A stretch of DNA of 64,000 nt, from assembly GCF_004028635.1 (NCBI RefSeq), contig NZ_RQJW01000016.1, forward strand, positions 1 through 64,000. Direction: 5' to 3'. The notes below the pieces were generated by a model. The model was not told where the DNA came from, did not search any database, and saw only the letters and a program-made list of their open reading frames with translations. The translations under genes were made by a program, and so were the position numbers. Positions 49,775 through 58,407 of this stretch are shown here, in pieces (position 1 is the stretch's first letter; each line of letters starts with the position of its first letter). Source of the stretch: Streptomyces cyaneus. GTDB lineage: Bacteria; Actinomycetota; Actinomycetes; Streptomycetales; Streptomycetaceae.

Positions 49775-50153
49775 GATCCCAAAGACGAGACTGTGGCTTC
49801 CTCGGTTGCCACCGGTCCCCGTCTCCGCCCAGGCCCCCGCTCCCGTCGGTCGGTGTGGTTGCCGGCGGAATACGGCGCGGCCTGGCGGTGCAGGCCGCAG
49901 GTCCGGCCTGGCACCGCTCGTCGTCGGTGCCGGTGCGCTCGCTCTGCTCGGGCCGCTCACCGCGGCGACCGCGGTCGCGGCTTCCGACACGGACGGGGGC
50001 GATGCCCGCATCATGGCCGCGCCGTACGGCGAGACCATCAGCGACAACGGCTACACCAACAACGTGTGGGTCAAGCTCGTCGAGGGCTATGTGAGCGCCG
50101 TCTACCTCATGGGCAACGAGTACGGGGACCTGCCCGCTTCCGCGACCTGCTGA
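49773..50153 (+). CDS. Possible small exported protein with SH3-like end
   Basis: A 126-codon frame opens at an ATG overlapping the DUF817 start on the other strand. It has a hydrophobic segment GLAPLVVGAGALALLGPLTA with cleavage-like TAVAA, then ~55 residues ending VWVKLVEGYVSAVYLMGNEY and a C-terminal Cys. The end resembles the last strands of bacterial SH3b domains in Streptomyces secreted proteins. The N-terminus is Pro-rich and the RBS poor, so the start is doubtful and the gene could be a relic. Confidence 0.45.
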   Translation: MIPKTRLWLPRLPPVPVSAQAPAPVGRCGCRRNTARPGGAGRRSGLAPLVVGAGALALLGPLTAATAVAASDTDGGDARIMAAPYGETISDNGYTNNVWVKLVEGYVSAVYLMGNEYGDLPASATC

Positions 50154-50222
50154 CCTCGAGGAGGGGGCGCCGTCGCCGAAAATCCGTTGCGGCGGCACTC
50201 CCCTCCCCCGGACCCTGAGCCC

Positions 50223-51149
50223 ATGTCCTACGTCTTTCGTCCCGCCGGTCTCACCGATGCGGCCGCCATCACCGAACTGCTCAACGAGGTCGACCGGATC
50301 GAGATCGGCCGGCCCGAGACCGACCAGCACGAGGTCGAAGCCGATCTGAAGCGGAGCGACATCGCTCTGGAACGCGACTCGTGGCTGGCCTTCGACGGCG
50401 ACCGCCTGGTGGCGTACGGCCTGCTGTGGGACGAGTCGGGGGGCGAGCGCATCGACGTCGACCATTACGTGCTGCCCGACCACCAGCGGGCCGGGGAGTT
50501 GATTCTGGACTCGATGGAGGCCCGGGCCCTGGACAAGGCCCGCGAGAACGGTGCGGCGAGGGCGGTGGTGCATCTGCACCTCAACACGGAGCCCACACTC
50601 GACACGGGGCTGATCGAGGAGCGGGGCTGGTCCGTCGTACGGCGCTATCACGTGCTGCAACGGCCGGTGGATGCGGCCACGGACCTCGTGCCGGAGGTGC
50701 CGTCCGGCGTACGGCTGCGGTCATGCGCCGACGAGGCCGACCGTGCCCGTGTCCATGCGCTGCACCAGTCGAGCTTCGCCGAGCACTTCGACTTCCAGCC
50801 GCGTACCTACGACCAGTGGCTGGAGGACGTCGACGCCGACCTGCTCGACTGGTCCCTGGTGTGGATCGTCGGTACCGAGGAGCTGGGGGACGCCGGGTTC
50901 CTCCTCGCCCGCGACGACCGGGCGGCGATGGGCTGGATCCGGAGCATCGGCGTGACGCGAGAAGCCCGTGGTCTGGGCCTCGGTGGCCTGCTGCTGCGGC
51001 ACGCGTTCGCCGCCTTCGCCGCGCGGGGACGCCAGACGGTGGGGCTCGGCGTGGACACCGCCAACGCCACGGGGGCTCCCGCCCTGTACGCCCGGCACGG
51101 GATGGCCGTCCATTACGCCGTCGACAGCTGGGAGGCGGTCCTGAAGTAA
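50223..51149 (+). CDS. Tandem GNAT acetyltransferase
   Basis: The 308-aa protein has two GNAT domains, an arrangement like mycothiol synthase (MshD). The N-terminal half (YVFRPAGLTDAAAITELLNE, IDVDHYVLPDHQRAG) lacks a clear acetyl-CoA loop. The C-terminal half has it (IRSIGVTREARGLGLGGLLL) followed by GLGVDTANATGAPALYARHG. Substrate unknown. The ATG at 50223 lies after GGACCCTGAGCCC; RBS weak. Confidence 0.85.
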   Translation: MSYVFRPAGLTDAAAITELLNEVDRIEIGRPETDQHEVEADLKRSDIALERDSWLAFDGDRLVAYGLLWDESGGERIDVDHYVLPDHQRAGELILDSMEARALDKARENGAARAVVHLHLNTEPTLDTGLIEERGWSVVRRYHVLQRPVDAATDLVPEVPSGVRLRSCADEADRARVHALHQSSFAEHFDFQPRTYDQWLEDVDADLLDWSLVWIVGTEELGDAGFLLARDDRAAMGWIRSIGVTREARGLGLGGLLLRHAFAAFAARGRQTVGLGVDTANATGAPALYARHGMAVHYAVDSWEAVLK

Positions 51150-51273
51150 CCGGGGGCAGCAGTGCTGAGTCGCACGAAGTCCTACGTGGGCCGGGGCAGT
51201 TGAGGCTCAGGTACCCCTGCATACCGTGCGAGCCCCGGTGCGCAGAACACCGGGGCCGACGGGGACGGCGCAG

Positions 51274-51447
51274 TCAGCGGCCTCTGACGCCCTGCTGGGA
51301 GCTGCTTCTGCGGGCGTTGTTGTACAGGCGCAGCAGGTGCTTCGCGACCGCGCACGGCGCCGAGTCGGCGTGACACTGCCGACAGGTCTGCATGTGGTGT
51401 TCGTAGTCGGTACGTGTCTGCTGCAGGGCATCGCCTTGAGACGGCAT
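51274..51447 (-). CDS. Small Cys/His-containing protein, 57 residues
   Basis: The frame MPSQGDALQQTRTDYEHHMQ with C22, C25, C32 and nearby His/Asp, then VAKHLLRLYNNARRS, has a good RBS (GAGGAA) before its ATG. It resembles short conserved Streptomyces proteins with a TC-x2-C motif and could bind zinc. It is divergent from the ABC exporter across 229 nt (51448-51676), which must hold both promoters. Confidence 0.65.
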   Translation of the reverse strand: MPSQGDALQQTRTDYEHHMQTCRQCHADSAPCAVAKHLLRLYNNARRSSSQQGVRGR

Positions 51448-51676
51448 CGAGTTCCTCGGAGTCGACTGTGGTGGGGGGTGGAGGTGGCGGGGCGGGTGCC
51501 GAAGGGACCGCGCGACGCACCTGACAGCGAAGTTGATCATGTTACTTGCGGTAGAAGGAAGCCCGGCCCCGACGCCGCCCCCATCACCGGCCAGCTGGAA
51601 AACACTTGGACTTCGCGGTCACCGTCGCGGGACACTGCGTACTCAAGCAGTAACTCGACGTAATCACAGGGGTGGG

Positions 51677-53503
51677 ATGGGAACGCCTGAATCGCGCAGG
51701 GTCCTGCCGGGCAAACGCTCGGTGCTTCTCGCACTTCGTTACTACGGACGGGAGTTGGCCCGGCTGCGGTGGCTGACGGCACCGGCGATGCTGCTGTCGG
51801 CGCTCGGCAACATCGGGATCAACTACATCGCGCCGCTGATCGTCGCCAAGCTCGTCGGCGACATCGCGGGCGACACGGACGTCACCCTCGGCTCGACATT
51901 GCCGTACGTCCTCGGCTTCGTCGGTGTCCTGCTGCTCGCCGAGACGCTGTGGCGTATCGCTCTGCACTGCCTGAACCGCCTGGACGCCCTGGGCATCGAG
52001 CATCTGTACGTGATCGGGATGGACGAGCTGTTCGCCAAGGACGCGGCGTTCTTCCACGACAACTTCGCCGGGTCGCTGACGAAACGCGTCCTCAGCTTCG
52101 CCTCCCGTTTCGAGCAGTTCGTCGACACGCTGACGTTCCAGATCGTGGGCAGTTTCGTGCCGCTGGTGTTCGGGGCGGTGGTGCTGTGGCGCTACGAGCC
52201 TCTGCTGGTCGTCGGGCTACTGACGATGATCGCGGTGACGGCGGTGTGTGTGGTGCCCCTCATCCGGCGCCGCCAGGCGCTCGTCGACGAGCGTGAGGAG
52301 GCGATCGCCCGGGTGTCGGGCCACGTCGCCGACAGCCTGATGAACATGGACACGGTGCGGGCGTTCGCCGCCGAGCGCCGCGAGGCCGCCGAGCACCGCT
52401 CGCGTGTGGCGGTGTCGCGGGCGCTCACCCTGCGGTCGTGGGACTACGGCAATCTGCGCATCGACACACTGGTCGCACCGATGTCCGTGCTGACCAACGC
52501 GATGGGCCTGCTGCTCGCGGTCACGCTCGGTGGGGGCGAGCACGGAGTGGAGGCGGTCGTGGTCGCCTTCACCTACTACACCAACGCGACGCGGATCATG
52601 TTCGAGTTCAACCAGATCTACCGTCGGCTGGAGAGCTCGATGACGGAGGCCGCACAGTTCACCGAGCTGCTGCTGACGCCGCCGACCGTGCTCGACCCGC
52701 CGTCGCCGGAGCCGCTGCTGCCCGCCACCGCCGCCACCGCCGCCGACGTCCGCTTCGAGCAGGTCCGCTTCGCCCACGCCGGCGGTCGGTCACTGTTCGA
52801 GGGTCTCGACCTGGCCGTGCCCGCCGGGGCGAAGGTCGGCCTCGTGGGCCGGTCCGGCGGCGGCAAGACCACGCTCACCCGGCTGCTGTTACGGATGACG
52901 GACATCGACGGCGGCCGGATCCTGATCGGCGGTCAGGACATCAGCAGGCTGCGCCAGGCCGACCTGCGCAGTCTGATCGCCTATGTGCCGCAGGACCCGG
53001 CGATGTTCCACCGCACGCTGCGGGACAACATCGCGTTCGCCCGGCCGGACGCAGACGACGACGAGATCCGCCGTGCGGCCGAGGCGGCGCACGTCACGGA
53101 GTTCGTCGATACGCTGCCGAACGGCTTCGACACCATGGTGGGCGAGCGTGGCATCAAGCTGTCCGGTGGTCAGCGTCAGCGGGTCGCCCTCGCCCGGGCG
53201 ATCCTGCGCGACGCGCCGATCCTGCTGCTCGACGAGGCGACCAGCGCTCTGGACTCCGAGAGCGAGATCCTCGTCCAGGAAGCGCTGTGGCGGCTGATGG
53301 ACGGGCGCACGGCGCTGGTGGTGGCGCACCGGCTGAGCACGGTCGCCACCATGGACCGACTCGTGGTCCTCGACCGCGGGCGGATCGTCGAGCAGGGCAC
53401 CCACCACGAACTGCTCGCCGCGGAGGGCGCCTACGCAAAGCTCTGGGAGCACCAGTCGGGCGGCTTCCTCGACGACAACCCTGCGCGGGCGGAGTTGCCC
53501 TGA
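51677..53503 (+). CDS. ABC exporter, fused permease and ATPase (half-transporter)
   Basis: The 608-aa protein has an N-terminal type-IV exporter membrane domain (six TM, about 20-330) and a nucleotide-binding domain with Walker A GLVGRSGGGKTTLTRLLLRM, Q loop YVPQDPAMFHRTLRDNIAFA, signature KLSGGQRQRVALARAIL, Walker B ILLLDEATSALDSES and H loop VVAHRLSTV. It should form a homodimer exporting a lipid, peptide or drug. Codon 405 is TTA, so translation may depend on bldA. The ATG at 51677 is chosen (AGGGGTGGG upstream). Confidence 0.92.
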   Translation: MGTPESRRVLPGKRSVLLALRYYGRELARLRWLTAPAMLLSALGNIGINYIAPLIVAKLVGDIAGDTDVTLGSTLPYVLGFVGVLLLAETLWRIALHCLNRLDALGIEHLYVIGMDELFAKDAAFFHDNFAGSLTKRVLSFASRFEQFVDTLTFQIVGSFVPLVFGAVVLWRYEPLLVVGLLTMIAVTAVCVVPLIRRRQALVDEREEAIARVSGHVADSLMNMDTVRAFAAERREAAEHRSRVAVSRALTLRSWDYGNLRIDTLVAPMSVLTNAMGLLLAVTLGGGEHGVEAVVVAFTYYTNATRIMFEFNQIYRRLESSMTEAAQFTELLLTPPTVLDPPSPEPLLPATAATAADVRFEQVRFAHAGGRSLFEGLDLAVPAGAKVGLVGRSGGGKTTLTRLLLRMTDIDGGRILIGGQDISRLRQADLRSLIAYVPQDPAMFHRTLRDNIAFARPDADDDEIRRAAEAAHVTEFVDTLPNGFDTMVGERGIKLSGGQRQRVALARAILRDAPILLLDEATSALDSESEILVQEALWRLMDGRTALVVAHRLSTVATMDRLVVLDRGRIVEQGTHHELLAAEGAYAKLWEHQSGGFLDDNPARAELP

Positions 53504-53513
53504 ACCGGAGACG

Positions 53514-53551
53514 GGCGGGCGGCGAGCGGCGGACACGCCCAGCCGCCCGCC
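53514..53551. terminator. Bidirectional terminator between ABC exporter and TPR gene
   Basis: A perfect 10-bp stem GGCGGGCGGC (53514-53523) / GCCGCCCGCC (53542-53551) lies between two convergent stop codons. Confidence 0.75.
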
Positions 53552-53579
53552 TGCAGCGCCTGGGCGGGACTTCGCCTTC

Positions 53580-55286
53580 TCAGTCGGCGCAGCAACCGGT
53601 GGCGTCTCGGCCGCTGGCGTCTCGGCCACTGGTGTCTCGGCCACTGGTGTCGAGTCGGCAGAAGCAGGACGCCTCGATCGGTACGTCCGCCATCGCGGCA
53701 GCGAGTCGCAGCTGCTGGGCGACCATCTGTGCCTCCGCGGTCCTGCCCAGACGCATCAGGCACTCGTGGAGGCCGTGCAGGGACCAGACGTTGCCGGGAT
53801 GCTGCAGGGCGCGCGGGAGGGTGCCGTCGAGGCCGAGGTCGGCCCGGTAGACCGCCTCGGCCTCCTCGATGCGTCCCTGTTCGAGGAGGAGGGCGCCGTA
53901 GGCGTGCCGGGTGGGCTGCATCCAGCCCCACGGTTCGTCGTAGGGGAGGTTGTCGTCCAGTTCGATGGAGCGTTCCAGGGCGGCGAAGGCGGTGTCGAAG
54001 TCGCCCTTGCGGTACTCCAGTTCGCCGTCGAGCATCGCCGAGGCGATGGCGAGGATGTCGGCGCAGGTGTTGTTGAAGAGCATGCGGGTCTCGGGGACAC
54101 GGGCGACGGCCTCGCGGAAGAGCCGGCGTTCCGTCTCGGCCTCCGGGACGCGGTGGGTCGAGGAGTAGGCGACGCCGCGGGCGTAGTGGAGCATCGCGGT
54201 CGTCACACAGTACAGCTCGGGGTCGGCGGGCAGGGGCAGCTGCAGGATGTCGTCCCAGCGTCCGAAGCGGATCAGGGCGTGGACCCGCATGGCGAGGAAG
54301 CCCTCCAGCCAGTCGGCCATGGGCGGGCTCGGCACACGCAGCAGGTCCGCCGGGATGGATGCCTCGAGCTGCTCGACGGTCTGAAGGGCGACCTCGGACT
54401 GGCCGAGGAACATCGCGCCGTAGATCTTGAAGTGGTAGTTGTGCGTGCGGTACAGGGTGTAGAAGTTCATCGCCCCTGCTCGGGAGCGGTACTTCTCGTC
54501 GGCCGCGATCGCCGCGGTGTTGTCAGAGACCACCCGCCGGTAGTCGCCGCACAACACCTCCAGGTGCGAGGGCATGTGCAGCAGATGCCCGGCGTCGGGC
54601 ATCAGGCTACGCAGCCGGTCCGCGACGAGCAGGGCCGCCTCGGGGGTCGGGGACATCTCCATCAGGTGGATGTACATGTGCACCACGCCCGGGTGGTCAC
54701 GTCCCGCGTCGGTGGCGAGGGCCCGGTCGAGGGTGGCCTTGGCCTCCGGCGTGCGTGCGCCCTCGGCCGGTTCGCCGGTCCTGAGGTCCCACAGCTGCCA
54801 GGGGGTGAGGTTCATCAGGGCGTCGGCGTACAGGGTGGCGATGTCCGGGTCGTCGGGGGCGAGTTCGTAGACCGCGCGCATGCTGTCGGCGTAGGGGGCG
54901 TTCCAGATCGAGCAGTCCGCCACGGCCTTCGCCTGCGGGTAGCGGGCGCGCAGTGCGGCGATCAGGGCCTGTTCCACGGGGGTGGCGGTGTCCGCTTTCG
55001 CGTGGGCCAGTTCCACGGCGGCGTGGGTGCGGTCGACGGTGCGGGCCAGGTCCTGGTCGTCGAAGAACTCCCAGGGTTTGTTGTAGTTCGGGCCGAGCGC
55101 GTAGGCGATGCCCCAGTGGGCCATGGCGCAGTCGGGGTCGGCCGCGACAGCCGCCTCGAAGCAGGCGACGGCTTCCTCGTGGTGGAAGGCGTACGTCCAC
55201 ATCAGGCCGCGGTCGAACCAGAGCTGGGCCTGGGCGGAGGACGTGGTCACGGGGCGGGTGTAGGTGCCGAGGTCGTAGTACTCCAT
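53580..55286 (-). CDS. Tetratricopeptide-repeat protein with Cys-rich repeat tail
   Basis: The 568-aa soluble protein has TPR-type helical repeats (SAQAQLWFDRGLMWTYAFHH, EAVACFEAAVAADPDCAMAH; later FDTAFAALERSIELDDNL and QGRIEEAEAVYRADLGL), a His-rich motif GHLLHMPSHLEVLCGDYRR, and a short C-terminal tail. The tail has CFC, then four 5-residue repeats DTSGR/DASGR and a terminal CC. The tail repeats arise from 15-bp tandem repeats at the DNA level. It may be a scaffold; function unknown. Divergent from the PP2C gene. Confidence 0.8.
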   Translation of the reverse strand: MEYYDLGTYTRPVTTSSAQAQLWFDRGLMWTYAFHHEEAVACFEAAVAADPDCAMAHWGIAYALGPNYNKPWEFFDDQDLARTVDRTHAAVELAHAKADTATPVEQALIAALRARYPQAKAVADCSIWNAPYADSMRAVYELAPDDPDIATLYADALMNLTPWQLWDLRTGEPAEGARTPEAKATLDRALATDAGRDHPGVVHMYIHLMEMSPTPEAALLVADRLRSLMPDAGHLLHMPSHLEVLCGDYRRVVSDNTAAIAADEKYRSRAGAMNFYTLYRTHNYHFKIYGAMFLGQSEVALQTVEQLEASIPADLLRVPSPPMADWLEGFLAMRVHALIRFGRWDDILQLPLPADPELYCVTTAMLHYARGVAYSSTHRVPEAETERRLFREAVARVPETRMLFNNTCADILAIASAMLDGELEYRKGDFDTAFAALERSIELDDNLPYDEPWGWMQPTRHAYGALLLEQGRIEEAEAVYRADLGLDGTLPRALQHPGNVWSLHGLHECLMRLGRTAEAQMVAQQLRLAAAMADVPIEASCFCRLDTSGRDTSGRDASGRDATGCCAD

Positions 55287-55694
55287 CGTCTGTCTCCTGC
55301 CTGTGCTGCGCCCGCCGTGTCGTTCCCGAGTCTTGCCGAGAGCATCCGTTCTGCCGACCCCTGGGAATGCGGTGTCGGTGTCGGATGTCCGGAATGCTCC
55401 GGGTGGCTGCGGCCGCTCCGGGTCGGTGGTGGTACGGGTCTCGCAACGACAACGGGGAGAGCTGATGCCCGGTTGCGGGTTCGCGCATTTCGCAGGGTGT
55501 GGTGGAACAGGGGCTCACGGGCCCCCTCCGCCCCGTGGGTACCCGGCCCGGCGGAGCGGAGCGGAGCGGTGCGGCGACGGCCCGGTCGGTGCGCCCGGAC
55601 ACCCCGGCTCGGGACGCCCAGGTGCGGGCAGGGTGCGTCGTGGCGCATTCTTGCTGTGTCGCGCGCGTGAGGGCGTACGGACGAGGTAGGGCCG
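55287..55694. other. Divergent intergenic region, TPR gene / PP2C gene
   Basis: This 408-nt region holds no gene with convincing coding character. It contains a short CGGAG-type simple repeat near 55553-55570 and presumably both promoters. The RBS-like GAGGTAGG lies just before the PP2C start. Confidence 0.3.
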
Positions 55695-58244
55695 ATGACT
55701 GGGAGCGCCGAGGACGCAGAGCGGACGCCCGGCAGGCTGGCGGCGCTGCTGATCGATGCCTCGGCGGAGGCGATCAGCGCGGCCGGTGGCCACGCGGCCG
55801 GGGTCTATCTGCGCTCCGGCACGCCCGGACTGCTTCGTCTGGCGGTGCTGGAGGGGCTGCCGGGGCCGCTGTTCCGGCCGTGGTGGCGGCTGCATGTGGA
55901 CCGGCCGTTCCCCGTTGCGGACGCCTATCGGCTCGGCGTCGAGGTGGTGCTGCCGAACGCGACGGAGACGATGCGCCGCTATCCGCAGTTCGCGGCCGGT
56001 CTGCCGTTCCAGTTCGGGTCCCTGCACGTCCCCGTCGCGGGCGGGTCGGCCGTGTACGGGGTGCTGACCGTGCTGCGGCCCTCGGCGCAGGACGCCACGG
56101 AGCTGCTGCCGGTGCGTGAGCGCATGGCCCAGGTGGCCCAGGAGCTGGGATCGGCGCTGCGGACGCTGGAGGCCCAGGACGCGTCGGCGGTGTCGTGGGA
56201 CGGCGGGCCGCTGTCTGTCCGCCCGCCGGCCGGCCGCCCGCCCACGGGGCGCGTCGGACGGTTCGCCTGGGATCCGGTGACGGGTGTTGTGACCATGGAC
56301 GAGCGGCTGAACGTCGTACTGGATACGGCCTCGGGGAAGTCCGACGGCGCCGCGGAGGCGTTCGCGGAGGCCGTGGCACCAGGTGATGCGGAGCGGGTTC
56401 TGGCGGCGCTGCGGGAGGCGGCCGGTGGCCGGCCGCCGGCCCTGCCGCTGTATGTACGCGCGCCGGACGGTGCGTTGCGGCTGGTCGAGGTGTGGGGGCC
56501 GCACGACGACTCGGCCCCGTTCGGTGCGGCGACGGTACGGGGTCTCGTCCTCGATCCGGGGCCGGGCGCGGTGGCGGACGCGGCGGCCGATCTGCTGCCG
56601 GACGGTGTGTTCTGCCTGGACCGGGTGGGCGCCGTCGTCTACGCGAATCCGCATGCGGCTCGGCTGCTGCGCCGGCCGCGCACCGAGTTGCTGGGCCGGA
56701 CCCTGTGGGAGGGCGTGCCGTGGCTGAACCAGCCCGCCGTCGAGGATCACCTGCGCGGAGCGCTGCTGTCTCCGGACCCGGTGCACTTCCATGTCCGCAG
56801 ACCGTCCGCCCATGGGCGTGAGTCCGGCGCCGTAGCCCGTAATCGCGAGCCCGCCCCTTCGCTCGAGGACGACGTGCTCGCCATGTCCGTCTATCCCGGC
56901 CGGGACCTGCTGACGTGCACGCTCCGTCCGGGACACCGGATGGCGGCCGGTCCGGCCGGGCTGCCGGACACGCCCGGCTCGCCGGAGACGGCCGGTGCGC
57001 CTTCGCTCTCTCCTCTCTACCGCCCGATCGTCCTCGCCATCGCGCTGACCGAAGCGGTCACCGCCCGTCAGGTGTCCGCCGTGGTGATGCGGGAGCTGCT
57101 GCCCGCGTTCGGCGGCCGCCGGCTGGCCATCTACCTGCTGCAGGAGCGGCACCTGTACCTGGCCTGGGAGACCGGATTCCCCAAGGGGTTCCTCGCCCCC
57201 TTCGAGGGTGTGGGGCTGGACGAGCGGCTGCCCGGCGTCGAGACGCTGACCAGTGGCCGCCCGCTCTTCTTCGACTCGATGCAGCAGCTCGCCGACGCCT
57301 ATCCGGGCATCGCGCTGGACGCGACGGAGGGAGCCCGCGCTTTCCTGCCCCTGATCGCCTCCGGGCGTGCGGTCGGCTCGTGCATCCTTGGCTTCGACCG
57401 GCCCCGCAGCTTCAGCACCGAGGAACGCACCGTGCTCACCGCCATGGCCGGGCTGATCGCACACGCCATGCAGAAGGCAAAGCTCTACGAGAGCGAGGCC
57501 GCGCTGGCCCGTGGACTGCAGCAGGCACTGCTCCCCCGGCGGCTGTCGCAGCACCCGCTGGTGGAGACCGCCGGGCGCTATCTGCCGGGCACCCAGGGCA
57601 TGGAGGTGGGCGGCGACTGGTACGACGTCGTCTCAGCCGGGGACGGTCTGGCCCTGGTGATCGGCGATGTGCAGGGGCACGGCGTTCAGGCGGCGGCCAC
57701 CATGGGCCAGCTGCGCAGCGCCGTGCGGGCCTTCGCTCTCGGCGACCGGCCCCCCGACGAGGTCATGAGCGGCACCAACCGCCTGCTGATCGACCTCGAC
57801 GCCGGTCTGTTCGCGAGCTGCTGCTACATCCGGCTCGATCCCGCGACCGGCGTCGCCCAGGCCGCCGTGGCCGGGCACCTGCCGCCGCTGCTGCGCCGCC
57901 CCGACGGCCGTACGCATGTCGTCGACCTGCCCGGCGGGGTCGTGCTCGGCGTCGATCCGCAGGCCCAGTACCCGGTGGCGGAGCTGCGGATGGAGCCCGG
58001 TGCCGTCCTGGCGTTGTACACGGACGGGCTGGTCGAGCGGCCAGGTGCCGACATCGACGACGGCATCAGCGCGCTCAGGGTGGCGCTGGCCAAGGCCGGT
58101 GCTCCTGCCGGCCGCCGGGGTGGCCGCTCGCTGGCGGGCGTGGCCGACCGGCTCACCGTGACGGCCCGGCACACGGCGGACCGCCCCGACGACATCGCGC
58201 TGCTGCTCGCCACGCGGCGGGCCACGCCACCGCCCCGTAAATGA
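55695..58244 (+). CDS. GAF-PAS-GAF-PP2C serine phosphatase
   Basis: The 849-aa sensor phosphatase has an N-terminal GAF-like domain (about 10-160), a PAS-like pair (about 190-400, including FCLDRVGAVVYANPHAARLL), a second GAF (about 440-595, GRPLFFDSMQQLADAYPGIA) and a C-terminal PP2C domain (MEVGGDWYDVVSAGDGLALV, IGDVQGHGVQAAATMGQLR, AVAGHLPPLLRR, ALYTDGLVERPG, RPDDIALLLATR) with all metal Asp residues. No membrane segment. It probably dephosphorylates a STAS antagonist in response to a small ligand or redox cue. Confidence 0.9.
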   Translation: MTGSAEDAERTPGRLAALLIDASAEAISAAGGHAAGVYLRSGTPGLLRLAVLEGLPGPLFRPWWRLHVDRPFPVADAYRLGVEVVLPNATETMRRYPQFAAGLPFQFGSLHVPVAGGSAVYGVLTVLRPSAQDATELLPVRERMAQVAQELGSALRTLEAQDASAVSWDGGPLSVRPPAGRPPTGRVGRFAWDPVTGVVTMDERLNVVLDTASGKSDGAAEAFAEAVAPGDAERVLAALREAAGGRPPALPLYVRAPDGALRLVEVWGPHDDSAPFGAATVRGLVLDPGPGAVADAAADLLPDGVFCLDRVGAVVYANPHAARLLRRPRTELLGRTLWEGVPWLNQPAVEDHLRGALLSPDPVHFHVRRPSAHGRESGAVARNREPAPSLEDDVLAMSVYPGRDLLTCTLRPGHRMAAGPAGLPDTPGSPETAGAPSLSPLYRPIVLAIALTEAVTARQVSAVVMRELLPAFGGRRLAIYLLQERHLYLAWETGFPKGFLAPFEGVGLDERLPGVETLTSGRPLFFDSMQQLADAYPGIALDATEGARAFLPLIASGRAVGSCILGFDRPRSFSTEERTVLTAMAGLIAHAMQKAKLYESEAALARGLQQALLPRRLSQHPLVETAGRYLPGTQGMEVGGDWYDVVSAGDGLALVIGDVQGHGVQAAATMGQLRSAVRAFALGDRPPDEVMSGTNRLLIDLDAGLFASCCYIRLDPATGVAQAAVAGHLPPLLRRPDGRTHVVDLPGGVVLGVDPQAQYPVAELRMEPGAVLALYTDGLVERPGADIDDGISALRVALAKAGAPAGRRGGRSLAGVADRLTVTARHTADRPDDIALLLATRRATPPPRK

Positions 58245-58351
58245 GGGGGCGCCGATGACGCCGGGCGGCGTAACCCTGGCGTGGGGACGGGAGTTGCCCG
58301 GATTCGCCCCCTCACTTCTGTGATCGTCGTGTGAGGGAGACAGCGGGTCCT

Positions 58352-58366
58352 GTCACGTTCCGTGAC
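58352..58366. promoter_or_regulatory. Palindrome upstream of the membrane PP2C sensor
   Basis: GTCACG-TTC-CGTGAC is a perfect 6+6 inverted repeat 41 nt before the next start, a candidate repressor site. No identified regulator can be assigned to it. Confidence 0.4.
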
Positions 58367-58407
58367 GTCTCTCGCCTCCTGGGGCGCGGCAGTGTAGACA
58401 TGGGCAC

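Noticed and set aside
51274..53503. A lanthipeptide or other RiPP cluster
   Set aside because: There is no modifying enzyme or leader-like precursor; only an exporter and a small Cys protein.
53580..55286. TPR gene as a metalloprotease because of its HLLHMPSH motif
   Set aside because: The motif is not HExxH and the helical repeats explain the rest; no catalytic assignment is justified.
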